DNA of 15,569 nucleotides from Caldifarciminota bacterium (GTDB taxonomy: Bacteria; Hydrothermota; Tepidihabitantia; Tepidihabitantales; Tepidihabitantaceae): assembly GCA_016935775.1 (NCBI GenBank), contig JAFGQF010000218.1, positions 1 through 15,569 on the forward strand, in the 5' to 3' direction. The notes beneath the pieces were generated by a model. That model made no database searches, was not told the DNA's origin, and saw only the letters and a list, made by a program, of their open reading frames with translations. Position numbers and translations under genes: made by a program. Below, in pieces: positions 1-6,367 of the stretch; within the stretch, counting starts at the first letter, position 1; the number at the start of each line of letters is the position of its first letter.

Positions 1-501
1 CAGCCCGACGTGGATGAGGCCGTTCAGGAACGTGCCCGGGGCGAGGATGACGGTCCGTGACCGCAAGGTTTCGCCGAACGTGGTCCGCACGCCGGCTGCC
101 GCGCGGCCGCGCAGATGCAGGCCGGTCACCTCGGCCTGGCACAGGGTGACGCCGGGCAGCCGTTCGAGCCGGCGGTGCAGTTCGCGCCGGTAGCGACGGC
201 GGTCCACCTGGACGCGGGTCGCGCGCACCGCCCGTCCCTTGCTCGTGTTGAGCCGGCGGAAGTGGATGCCGCAGCGGTCGGTCACCCGGCCCATCAGCCC
301 GCCGAGCGCGTCGAGCTCGCGGACGAGCTGGCCCTTGCCGATGCCGCCGACCGCCGGGTTGCAGGACATCAGCCCGATGCGGTCGATGTCGGCGGTCACC
401 AGCAGTGCCGAGCAGCCGAGCCGCGCGGCCGCGGCCGCCGCCTCGCAACCCGCGTGGCCGCCACCGACCACCAGCACGTCAACCAGCGGAGAGCCGGGCA
501 C
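1..501 (-). CDS. mnmG: MnmG (GidA) tRNA uridine-34 modification enzyme, N-terminal part, cut by window edge
   Basis: The first 167 residues are present and the rest lies beyond the left edge. MnmG works with MnmE to add carboxymethylaminomethyl to U34 of certain tRNAs, using FAD and a folate donor. The FAD-binding Rossmann motif GGGHAGCEAA is at residues 13-22. The family signatures CNPAVGGIGKGQLVRE (47-62) and LNTSKGRAVRAT (85-95) are clear. The start is GTG at 501-499. No Shine-Dalgarno precedes it; instead a -10 box ends 6 nt upstream, so the mRNA is probably leaderless. It is divergent from the ribosomal operon. Identity is very secure; the start is likely, because no other start fits the FAD motif position as well. 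Confidence 0.95.
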   Translation of the reverse strand, partial: MPGSPLVDVLVVGGGHAGCEAAAAAARLGCSALLVTADIDRIGLMSCNPAVGGIGKGQLVRELDALGGLMGRVTDRCGIHFRRLNTSKGRAVRATRVQVDRRRYRRELHRRLERLPGVTLCQAEVTGLHLRGRAAAGVRTTFGETLRSRTVILAPGTFLNGLIHVGL

Positions 502-506
502 GGCAG

Positions 507-534
507 ATTGTAGAACGGCGGGGCGATGAGTCAA
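507..534 (-). promoter_or_regulatory. Sigma70-type promoter of mnmG (leaderless)
   Basis: Reading on the minus strand, TTGACT (534-529) and TACAAT (512-507) are separated by 16 bp. The expected transcription start, about 7 nt after the -10 box, falls at position 500-501, which is the first base of the GTG start codon. The boxes are each one base from consensus. Seen directly; activity is inferred. Confidence 0.75.
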
Positions 535-562
535 ACAAGCCGGGGGCCGATTCCGCGCCAAC

Positions 563-590
563 TTGACATCAGCCCCGATTCCGCTATAAG
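563..590 (+). promoter_or_regulatory. Sigma70-type promoter of the rpsM (alpha) operon
   Basis: TTGACA (563-568, perfect -35) and TATAAG (585-590) are separated by 16 bp. The expected start of transcription is near 597, which gives a leader of about 50 nt before the rpsM GTG. Unlike the other promoters here, this one has a real untranslated leader with a Shine-Dalgarno site. It lies back to back with the mnmG promoter; the two -35 boxes are 28 bp apart. Confidence 0.75.
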
Positions 591-608
591 TTAACGCTTA
601 GTCAGCAG

Positions 609-647
609 ATACCTAGGTATTAGAAGGCTTTAGCCAGGAGGCTTTAG
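609..647 (+). promoter_or_regulatory. rpsM leader: palindrome, 9-bp direct repeat and Shine-Dalgarno
   Basis: The leader holds a perfect 12-bp palindrome ATACCTAGGTAT (609-620). It also holds a 9-bp direct repeat AGGCTTTAG (625-633 and 639-647) that brackets the Shine-Dalgarno AGGAGG (636-641), 5 nt before the GTG. GGCT-TT-AGCC (626-635) could form a small hairpin abutting the ribosome-binding site. In E. coli the alpha operon is translationally controlled by S4 at the rpsM leader, so this is a plausible site for such control. That role is inference; the structure does not look like the E. coli pseudoknot. Confidence 0.5.
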
Positions 648-1021
648 TGGCTCGTATTGCGGGTATAGACCTGCCCGACAACAAGAAAGTGCTCTACGCC
701 CTGCCGCACATCCACGGCATCGGGCCCTTCTCGGCGCGCCGGATCCTCGCCGCGGCCGGCATCGACCCGGATCGCAAGGTCAAGGACCTGTCCGAGGAAG
801 AGGTCGCCGAGATCCGCAAGGAGATCGACAGCAGCTACACCGTCGAGGGCGAGCTGCGGGCCGACGTATCGGCCAACATCAAGCGTTACATTGAGATCGG
901 CAGCTACCGCGGTGCCCGTCATCGCTCCGGGCTGCCGGTGCGCGGCCAGCGCACTCGAACCAACGCCCGCACCCGCAAGGGTCCCCGCAAGACCTCGGGC
1001 GTCGTCAAGAAGAAGGCTTAA
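647..1021 (+). CDS. rpsM: 30S ribosomal protein S13
   Basis: A 124-residue protein of normal family length. S13 sits in the head of the small subunit, contacts the P-site tRNA and bridges to the large subunit. It opens with MARIAGIDLPDNKKV, has the typical PHIHGIG turn near residues 21-27, and ends with the basic RTRTNARTRKGPRKT tail. The GTG start at 647 has a perfect AGGAGG Shine-Dalgarno 5 nt upstream. It is the first gene of the alpha operon here. The usual upstream neighbours (infA, rpmJ, map, secY) are absent and a divergent mnmG takes their place. Confidence 0.98.
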   Translation: MARIAGIDLPDNKKVLYALPHIHGIGPFSARRILAAAGIDPDRKVKDLSEEEVAEIRKEIDSSYTVEGELRADVSANIKRYIEIGSYRGARHRSGLPVRGQRTRTNARTRKGPRKTSGVVKKKA

Positions 1022-1023
1022 CG

Positions 1024-1398
1024 ATGGCAAGACGGACTTCGAAGAAGCGCGTTGCGCTGCACTGCATCGCCCACGTCAACACGAGCTTCAACAACACGAT
1101 GATAACCATCGCCGACCCGCAGGGCGGAGTGGTGTGCTGGTCGTCCGCCGGCCGGGTGGGTTTCAAGGGCGCCAAGAAGGGGACGCCCTACGCCGCCGGT
1201 GTCTGTGCCGAGGCGTGCGCCAAGGAGGCCGGCAGCATTGGCGTGCGCAAACTCGATGTGCTGGTCAGCGGCCCGGGTCCGGGACGCGAATCGGCGATCC
1301 GCTCGCTGCAGAACGCCGGGATTGACATCGTCGCGATTCGCGACGTGACCCCGATTCCCCACAATGGCTGCCGCCCGCCCAAGCAGCGCCGGGTCTAG
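1024..1398 (+). CDS. rpsK: 30S ribosomal protein S11
   Basis: A 124-residue S11, a platform protein of the small subunit near the Shine-Dalgarno helix. Signatures are HVNTSFNNTMITIAD near the N-terminus, GPGPGRESAIR (residues 80-90), and the C-terminal TPIPHNGCRPPKQRRV. It starts with ATG only 2 nt after the rpsM stop, so translation is probably coupled. No strong Shine-Dalgarno is visible, only a weak AAGG upstream. Its stop is followed by 49 bp holding the rpsD promoter. Confidence 0.98.
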   Translation: MARRTSKKRVALHCIAHVNTSFNNTMITIADPQGGVVCWSSAGRVGFKGAKKGTPYAAGVCAEACAKEAGSIGVRKLDVLVSGPGPGRESAIRSLQNAGIDIVAIRDVTPIPHNGCRPPKQRRV

Positions 1399-1407
1399 GC
1401 CACCGGT

Positions 1408-1435
1408 TTGACTTGAATGGGCACTCTCCTATAAT
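1408..1435 (+). promoter_or_regulatory. Internal promoter directly before rpsD
   Basis: TTGACT (1408-1413) and a perfect TATAAT (1430-1435) are separated by 16 bp. The expected transcription start is about 1442, only 6 nt before the rpsD ATG at 1448, and no Shine-Dalgarno is present. The transcript would be nearly leaderless. This gives S4, RNA polymerase alpha, L17 and the genes behind them a source of transcription independent of rpsM-rpsK. Confidence 0.8.
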
Positions 1436-1447
1436 CCGGGACTACTG

Positions 1448-2068
1448 ATGGCAAGAGATATCGGTTCCAAGTGCAAGCGGTGCCGCAAGGCCGGCGAGAA
1501 GCTCTTTCTGCGCGGCGACAAGTGCCTGTCCGACAAGTGCGTGCTGATGAAGCGGGGGGAGGTCGGACTCGTGCGTGGCCGCCGGCGCCGGCGCCAGTCC
1601 ACGTACTCGATCCAGCTGCGCGAGAAGCAGAAGCTACGGATGATGTACGGCGTGCTCGAGCGCCAGTTCCGCAACTACTTCAAGCGTGCGGCCAAGTCGG
1701 CCAACACCGCCGCGGCGCTGGTCATCCAGCTTGAGCGCCGGCTGGACAACATCGTCTTCCGGCTCGGCTTGGCCGACTCACGCGCCCAGGCACGCCAGTT
1801 CGTCCGTCACGGTCATGTCACGGTCGACGGCCGACGGGTGAACATCCCGTCTTACCAGGTCAAGGCCGGGCAGACCGTCGGCGTCAACGGCGACAAGAGC
1901 GCCAAGCTGATCCGGCCGATCATCGCCAACAAGGAGGCCCCGGCGGCGACATGGCTGGCCGTCGACCCCGGGAGCATGACCGGCAGGATTGTCCGGGACC
2001 TCTCGCCCGAGGATGTTCGCGAAGTCCCGTGCAACACCCAGTTGATTGTGGAGTTGTACTCGAGATGA
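1448..2068 (+). CDS. rpsD: 30S ribosomal protein S4, zinc-binding type
   Basis: A 206-residue S4, a primary 16S rRNA binder and, in some bacteria, the repressor of the alpha operon. Four cysteines at 9, 12, 26 and 31 (CKRC...CLSDKC) have the spacing of the zinc-finger form known from Thermus S4. The S4 RNA-binding domain follows at about residues 95-160 (RLDNIVFRLGLADSRAQARQ; then VNIPSYQVKAGQ). It overlaps rpoA by 4 nt (ATGA). The start ATG lacks a Shine-Dalgarno but sits just behind a strong promoter, so near-leaderless initiation is likely. Confidence 0.98.
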   Translation: MARDIGSKCKRCRKAGEKLFLRGDKCLSDKCVLMKRGEVGLVRGRRRRRQSTYSIQLREKQKLRMMYGVLERQFRNYFKRAAKSANTAAALVIQLERRLDNIVFRLGLADSRAQARQFVRHGHVTVDGRRVNIPSYQVKAGQTVGVNGDKSAKLIRPIIANKEAPAATWLAVDPGSMTGRIVRDLSPEDVREVPCNTQLIVELYSR

Positions 2069-3078
2069 AGCTTAAGCGTTTCGTCACCCCCGAGCGCCTC
2101 GATTTCGACGTCGAGTCGGCGACCGAGTCCTACACGCGGTTCGCAATCGCGCCGCTGGAGAAGGGCTGGGGCACGACGGTCGGCAACGCGCTGCGCCGGG
2201 CACTGCTCTCGTCGGTCCAGGGCGCGGCGGTTACCCAGGTACGCATAGACAGCGTGCCGCACGAGTTCTCGACAATCGACGACGTCGTCGAGGACGTGCC
2301 GGAGATCATCCTGAACATCAAGAAGCTGCGGATGCGACTCTGGAGCGAGAGCCCGAAGAGCTGCACGCTTCACGCCAAGGGCAAGCGCGAGTTCACCGCC
2401 AAGGACCTTACCGTCCCGCCCGAGATCATCATCGCCAACCCGGATCAACGCATCCTGACGATTTCCGACAACTCCCGGGCGGTGAGCATGGAGTTGCTGG
2501 TTGAGAACGGGCGTGGCTACGTCACTTCCGATCGGCTGAAGAAGAACCAGACAACGGTCGAAGGGACGATATTCCTCGACGCGTTCTTCTCACCGGTCAA
2601 GCGGGTCAACTACTGGGTCGAGAGCATGCGCCTGCTCGACCGGACCGACTTCGAGAAGGTCGTGCTCGAGGTCTGGACCGACGGCACGGTTCGGCCCGAC
2701 GAGGCGCTGATCCAGTCGGCGACGATTCTCAAGAACCACATGGACATCCTCGTCCCGTCGGAGAAGGAGCCCGAGTTCATCGAGGAGGAGAAGCTCTACC
2801 GCGACCGCGACCGGTTGATGGAGACCCTCGCGATGGACATCGAGGAACTCGAACTGTCGAACCGCGCGCTCAACTGCCTGAAGAAGGGCCGTTCCAAGCG
2901 CACCGGCGAACGGATCTCGATCCAGACCGTCGGCGACCTGGTCCAGCGGACCGAGAAGGAGATGCTGGACATCGAGAACTTCGGTCGCAAGTCGCTCGAG
3001 GAACTGAAGAAGGTGCTCGAGGACATGGGTCTGAGTTTCGGGATGGATGTTTCCGGGCTCGAGCCGAGGGAGCAGTAA
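2065..3078 (+). CDS. rpoA: DNA-directed RNA polymerase subunit alpha
   Basis: A 337-residue alpha subunit. The N-terminal assembly domain includes GTTVGNALRRALLSS (36-50). A charged linker leads to the C-terminal domain from about 258, with ELELSNRALNCLK (261-273), VGDLVQRTE (289-297) and NFGRKSLEE (305-313). The DNA-contacting residues known from E. coli (the Arg and Asn-Cys of helix 1, and the GRKS..E stretch) are kept. Relative to E. coli, about 9 extra basic residues lie between NCLK and GDLV (about 275-284). The reading frame stays open upstream to 1951, but the start is ATG 2065, where homology begins and which overlaps the rpsD stop. Confidence 0.97.
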   Translation: MKLKRFVTPERLDFDVESATESYTRFAIAPLEKGWGTTVGNALRRALLSSVQGAAVTQVRIDSVPHEFSTIDDVVEDVPEIILNIKKLRMRLWSESPKSCTLHAKGKREFTAKDLTVPPEIIIANPDQRILTISDNSRAVSMELLVENGRGYVTSDRLKKNQTTVEGTIFLDAFFSPVKRVNYWVESMRLLDRTDFEKVVLEVWTDGTVRPDEALIQSATILKNHMDILVPSEKEPEFIEEEKLYRDRDRLMETLAMDIEELELSNRALNCLKKGRSKRTGERISIQTVGDLVQRTEKEMLDIENFGRKSLEELKKVLEDMGLSFGMDVSGLEPREQ

Positions 3079-3564
3079 GTGCGTCACGGCGACAAGGTTC
3101 CCAAGCTGGGCCGCACCGCGTCGCACCGCCGGGCGATGCTTCGCAACCTCGTGCAGCAGCTTTTCGTCCACGAGCGGATCCAGACGACCCTGTCCAAGGC
3201 GCGTGAGGCCTCGCGCCACGCCGAGCGGATGATCCGGTTCGCCCGTCAGGACACGGTTGCGGCCCGCCGCGAGGTGGCAACATTTGTTGGCGACCGGGCC
3301 GTCCTCCGCAAGTTGTTCAACGACATCGGTCCCCGCTTTGTCGAACGCCAGGGTGGCTGTACCCGCGTGCTCAGACTCGGGGTGCGCGAGGGCGACGGCG
3401 CCGAGCTGGCGCTGCTTGAACTCGTCGTCCGCAAGGAGTCGGAGCGCGAGAAGCAGGTGCGCGAGAAGGCCGCCAAGGGATCCGGCCGCGGCGGGAAGAA
3501 GTCGAAGTCACCCGCCGAGGAGAAGCCCGGCAGGAAGTCGCGCGGCAAGCAGAAGCCCGGTTAG
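3079..3564 (+). CDS. rplQ: 50S ribosomal protein L17 with basic C-terminal tail
   Basis: L17 lies near the polypeptide exit tunnel of the large subunit. The core is clear: RHGDKVPKLGRTASHRRAML at the N-terminus, then LVQQLFVHERIQTTLSKARE, and GGCTRVLRLGVREGDGAELA. At 161 residues it is longer than the roughly 120-130 of most L17 proteins. The excess is a tail from about 118 rich in Lys, Arg, Gly and Ser, probably disordered and rRNA-binding. The GTG start follows the rpoA stop with no gap and has GAGGGAG (3066-3072) 6 nt upstream. Confidence 0.97.
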   Translation: MRHGDKVPKLGRTASHRRAMLRNLVQQLFVHERIQTTLSKAREASRHAERMIRFARQDTVAARREVATFVGDRAVLRKLFNDIGPRFVERQGGCTRVLRLGVREGDGAELALLELVVRKESEREKQVREKAAKGSGRGGKKSKSPAEEKPGRKSRGKQKPG

Positions 3565-3567
3565 TCC

Positions 3568-3921
3568 GTGGTCCGATTCCGTGTCCTGGTCAAGTCGAAA
3601 CTCCAGCGGCTGACCGTCACCGACAAGAATCTCCTCTACGAGGGCAGCCTTGAGCTCGACGCCGGACTGATGACGGCGGCCGACATAGTGGCGGGCGAGG
3701 TTGTCCAGGTGGTCAATGTTAACAACGGCGAGCGATTCGAGACCTATGCCATCGAGGCGGATGAAGGGTCGGGCAAGTGTGTCCTCAACGGCGGCGCGGC
3801 CCGGCTGGGCGAGGTCGGCGACCAGCTGATCGTGATGAGCACGGTGCTGGTGCCCGAAGACTCGGTCCGCGAACACCGGCTGCGCGTGGTCAGGGTTGAC
3901 GACGGCAACCGGCTGGCCTGA
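3568..3921 (+). CDS. panD: Aspartate 1-decarboxylase
   Basis: PanD makes beta-alanine from L-aspartate for pantothenate and CoA synthesis. It is made as a proenzyme that cleaves itself at a Gly-Ser bond to form a pyruvoyl group. The processing site YEGS is at residues 24-27, so the bond is Gly26-Ser27. Other family features are LKSK-like VKSKLQRLTVTDKNL at the N-terminus, LMTAADIVAGE, and LNGGAARLGEVGD. At 117 residues the length is normal. The GTG start lies 3 nt after the rplQ stop and the stop overlaps the next ATG by 1 nt. No other pantothenate gene is in the window. The tail after VMS is slightly longer than in E. coli. Confidence 0.93.
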   Translation: MVRFRVLVKSKLQRLTVTDKNLLYEGSLELDAGLMTAADIVAGEVVQVVNVNNGERFETYAIEADEGSGKCVLNGGAARLGEVGDQLIVMSTVLVPEDSVREHRLRVVRVDDGNRLA

Positions 3922-4646
3922 TGACCGCTATCATCCTCGCGGCCGGTCGAAGCAGGCGAATGGGTGGCGTCCTGCCCAAGGTCCTGCTCGATGTTGCCGG
4001 CCGGCCGTTGCTCGGTTACCTGCTCGATGCGGTCCGGCACGCCGGTGTCGGCCGGGCAATTGTCGTGACGAGGAGCCGGGGAGATGAGGTCGAGACGGCC
4101 TTCGAGGGTCAGGGTCTTGAGTTCGCGGTCCAGGTCGAGCAGCGCGGCACCGCTGATGCGGTGCTGGCGTGCCGGGGCCTGCTGGCTGAGGATGAGGAGT
4201 GCCTGGTGCTCTGTGGCGATGCGCCACTGCTGAGGCCGGTAACGATCCGGCGCCTGGGTGAGTGCCGCCAGGCCGCCGGCGCGGATGTGGCCGTGCTGAC
4301 CGCAGAGCTCGCTGACCCGTCCGGTTACGGCCGGATCATCCGGGGCGAGGGCGACCGGGTTCGAGCAATTGTCGAGGAGCGCGATGCCCGGCCAGAGGAA
4401 AGGGCTGTCCGGGAAGTGAACTCAGGAGCCTACTCGTTCCGCTGGGGAAGGTTGCTGCCGTTGCTCGAGGCACTGAAGCCGAGCCCGGTATCGGGTGAAC
4501 TCTACCTGACCGACGCGGTGCGGGCGGTGTCCGCCGACGGCGGGCTGGTGGTGGCGTTGCCGGCCGATGACCCGGACGAGATTCTCGGGGCGAACACACC
4601 GGAACAGCTGGCGCGCGTGACGGAGTTGCTCGGACGCCGGGAGTGA
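3921..4646 (+). CDS. Nucleotidyltransferase of the GlmU N-terminal type
   Basis: A 241-residue sugar-1-phosphate nucleotidyltransferase closest to the uridyltransferase half of GlmU, which makes UDP-GlcNAc. It shows LAAGRSRRMGGVLPKVL (6-22), EQRGTADAV, LCGDAPLL, PSGYGRIIR, AIVEERDA, EVNSGAYSF, GELYLTDAV and GANTPEQL, in the GlmU order. The glycine-rich loop reads GRSRRM rather than the usual GxGTRM. The left-handed beta-helix acetyltransferase half of GlmU is absent: the protein ends after GANTPEQLARVTELL and the next gene is unrelated. It may therefore depend on a separate acetyltransferase or act on another sugar phosphate. Specificity cannot be read from the sequence. Confidence 0.85.
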   Translation: MTAIILAAGRSRRMGGVLPKVLLDVAGRPLLGYLLDAVRHAGVGRAIVVTRSRGDEVETAFEGQGLEFAVQVEQRGTADAVLACRGLLAEDEECLVLCGDAPLLRPVTIRRLGECRQAAGADVAVLTAELADPSGYGRIIRGEGDRVRAIVEERDARPEERAVREVNSGAYSFRWGRLLPLLEALKPSPVSGELYLTDAVRAVSADGGLVVALPADDPDEILGANTPEQLARVTELLGRRE

Positions 4647-4655
4647 TGAGGCGGC

Positions 4656-5108
4656 TTGAGAAGGCTGTTGACCTGGTTGCTGGCAACGCTGGTGGTGGCG
4701 GCAATCGGGTTGTCGCTGGCGGTTCGCTTCGCCGCGGTCAGGCCCGACCCGGATTTCGACCCGGGCTCATTTCGACTCGATGTTCTGAACGGCAGCGGCG
4801 CACCGCGGATGGGCAGGGCCGTGGCCGACGTGCTGAGCCGTCGGGGATTCCAAGTCTACCGGGTCGGCAATGCCGATTCACTCCACGAGCGGACAAAGCT
4901 GATCGAGCGGCGGTCGACCGACGGCCGGAACGCCGCGCGGCTTGCCGACCACCTCGGCGTCCAGCACCAGCTGTGGGTGTTCGCGGTCGGAGCGAGGCGG
5001 TTGCCGGAGGTTGTGGTCGGAATTGACTCGGCGAGTTTCGTTGATGTCAGCGTGGTGGTGGGCCTTGACCACGAGCTGTTCTTTCCCGGGGTGGTGACGC
5101 TGCGATGA
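4656..5108 (+). CDS. Membrane-anchored LytR C-terminal (LytR_C) domain protein
   Basis: A 150-residue protein with one N-terminal membrane segment (about residues 4-22, LLTWLLATLVVAAIGLSLAV) and an extracytoplasmic domain of the LytR_C type: FRLDVLNGSGAPRMGRAVAD (39-58), then LSRRGFQVYRVGNA, and ARLADHLGV...VVVGID near the end. It has no LCP catalytic domain, so it is a stand-alone accessory domain. The start is a TTG at 4656; an in-frame stop at 4647-4649 rules out anything earlier. It overlaps rsfS by 4 nt. A LytR-type gene beside rsfS is a familiar arrangement in other phyla, which supports the call. Biochemical role unknown. Confidence 0.82.
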   Translation: MRRLLTWLLATLVVAAIGLSLAVRFAAVRPDPDFDPGSFRLDVLNGSGAPRMGRAVADVLSRRGFQVYRVGNADSLHERTKLIERRSTDGRNAARLADHLGVQHQLWVFAVGARRLPEVVVGIDSASFVDVSVVVGLDHELFFPGVVTLR

Positions 5109-5461
5109 TGGAAGCGCGCGAACTGGCCAGGACAATCGCCCGGCTGCTGGTCGACCGGCACGCCGAGGATGTGACCGTGATGGACCTTACGGGTCACAGT
5201 TCGCTGGCCGACTACTTTGTCGTCGCGACGGCCGGGTCGACAGTCCACGCCCAGGGGCTGGCCCGGGCAACCGTCGAGCAACTGGCCGAGCGCGGCGAAC
5301 GCTGCCATCACCAGGAGGGATCTGACGCCGGGCGTTGGGTCCTGCTTGACTACATCACCGTCGTGGTGCATATTTTTCTCAGCGATGTCCGCCAGTTCTA
5401 TGGCTTGGAGCGACTGTGGGGGGACCTGCCGCAGGAGCGTTTCCCGGCCACGGAGGCGTGA
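5105..5461 (+). CDS. rsfS: Ribosomal silencing factor RsfS (Iojap family)
   Basis: RsfS binds L14 on the large subunit and blocks joining of the subunits when nutrients are scarce. At 118 residues it has normal length. Signatures are VTVMDLTGHSSLADYFVVAT (23-42), EGSDAGRWVLLDYITVVVHIF (71-91), and FYGLERLWGD (98-107). Two ATG codons (5105 and 5108) are possible; the first overlaps the upstream stop as ATGA. Together with the preceding gene it forms a block often found near the ribosome and wall-growth functions. Confidence 0.95.
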   Translation: MMEARELARTIARLLVDRHAEDVTVMDLTGHSSLADYFVVATAGSTVHAQGLARATVEQLAERGERCHHQEGSDAGRWVLLDYITVVVHIFLSDVRQFYGLERLWGDLPQERFPATEA

Positions 5462-5512
5462 CCATCGGCCGCGCGTGCGGATCGCCAGCGACCGCTAACA
5501 GGAGGGCTTGAC

Positions 5513-5971
5513 GTGAACCTGACATCTCTGCTGCTGCCCGAGAGAATCGACCTCGACATAAAGGCGCGCAAGAAGAACGACGTGCTGCGTGAACTCGTCC
5601 GGATGGTGAAGCCCGGCGACGGTGCCGAGCAGCTTCTCCAGACCCTGCTGAAGCGTGAGGAGCTGGGTTCGACCGGCATTGGCAAGGGCATTGCCATCCC
5701 ACACGGTCGCTCGTTGCTCACCGACAAGCTCGAGGTAGCCGTGGGCCGCTCGGTGAAGGGGGTAGACTTCGATTCGATCGACAAGAAGCCGGCCCACCTG
5801 TTCTTCCTGATAGTCGCCCCGCCCCAGGACCGCGGAAACCAGTACCTGATCACGCTTGGACGCGTGGCGATGGTATGCCAGGAACTGGCCAAGGAGAAAC
5901 GTCTCTTTGACCCCCAGACTCCCGAGGAGTTCGTCCAGCTGGTCGAGAAACTCGAAGGCAAGATTCGATGA
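5513..5971 (+). CDS. PTS IIA (fructose/nitrogen, PtsN-like) domain protein
   Basis: A 152-residue single-domain EIIA of the fructose/mannitol/nitrogen class. The phosphorylated histidine is His64 in GIAIPHGRS (59-67), preceded by the family signature REELGSTGIGKG. No EI, HPr, EIIB or EIIC gene is in the window. It therefore looks regulatory, like PtsN, rather than part of a sugar transporter. The GTG start has one of the best Shine-Dalgarno sites here, AGGAGGG (5500-5506), 6 nt upstream. That marks a fresh translation start after a 51-bp gap. It overlaps the next gene by 4 nt (ATGA). Confidence 0.92.
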   Translation: MNLTSLLLPERIDLDIKARKKNDVLRELVRMVKPGDGAEQLLQTLLKREELGSTGIGKGIAIPHGRSLLTDKLEVAVGRSVKGVDFDSIDKKPAHLFFLIVAPPQDRGNQYLITLGRVAMVCQELAKEKRLFDPQTPEEFVQLVEKLEGKIR

Positions 5972-6318
5972 ACCCCAAGATCGAAACCCTGCGTTCGCTC
6001 GAGGAGTTCGATCTCATCCTGCGGGACATCGACTCCGAGGACTACCAGGCAGTTGGTTTCAAGGGGGTGAAGGCATCGAGCGAGTTCATCAAGACCGCCG
6101 AGCGCGAGCGTGCGAAGCTCACCAAGAAGATCGACCCGCAGTTGCTGGCGCAGTATCATCGGATAATGAAGCGATACGGCGGGCGTGTTGTCGTGCAGGT
6201 GATACGCGAGTTCTGCGGCGGCTGCTACGTCAAGCTGCCGTCAGAGCTCGCCGTGCGCTGTCGTACCGAGGTCGTGGCCTGTCCGAACTGCGGGCGGTTT
6301 CTTTTCTACGTGAAGTAG
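5968..6318 (+). CDS. Short C4 zinc-ribbon protein (DUF164/zf-RING_7-like)
   Basis: A 116-residue protein ending in a zinc ribbon: Cys83, Cys86, Cys105 and Cys108 (FCGGC...VVACPNCGRFLFY). The spacing and the flanking KLPSELA and CGRFLFY resemble the C-terminal domain of the DUF164/zf-RING_7 family. Typical members are about 240 residues with a long N-terminal coiled coil. Here only a short charged helical stretch (about residues 35-70) precedes the ribbon, so it is roughly half-length. Nothing suggests a frameshift: the gene overlaps the PTS gene by ATGA. Role unknown; in other lineages the family is thought to bind nucleic acid or proteins. Confidence 0.78.
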   Translation: MNPKIETLRSLEEFDLILRDIDSEDYQAVGFKGVKASSEFIKTAERERAKLTKKIDPQLLAQYHRIMKRYGGRVVVQVIREFCGGCYVKLPSELAVRCRTEVVACPNCGRFLFYVK

Positions 6319-6319
6319 C

Positions 6320-6354
6320 CTCGGGCGCAGCTACCGGGCCGCTGCCTTCCCGAG
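6320..6354 (+). terminator. Long inverted repeat after the zinc-ribbon gene; possible terminator or mRNA-stability hairpin
   Basis: CTCGGG (6320-6325) pairs with CCCGAG (6349-6354), and GCAGC (6327-6331) pairs with GCTGC (6341-6345). A small asymmetric internal loop separates them and the apical loop is 9 nt. It starts 2 nt after the stop codon and lies in the only sizeable gap (49 bp) before the barrel genes. There is no T-rich tract after it. It may therefore terminate inefficiently or by another route, or protect upstream mRNA. Confidence 0.45.
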
Positions 6355-6367
6355 CCAGGCCGGGCTC

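Noticed and set aside
1951..2064. Upstream extension of the rpoA frame
   Set aside because: The frame is open, but the extra residues match no alpha subunit and run inside rpsD. Homology starts at ATG 2065, which overlaps the rpsD stop.
2590..3219. A 209-codon minus-strand frame opposite rpoA and rplQ
   Set aside because: It is antisense to two highly conserved genes and has no recognisable domain.
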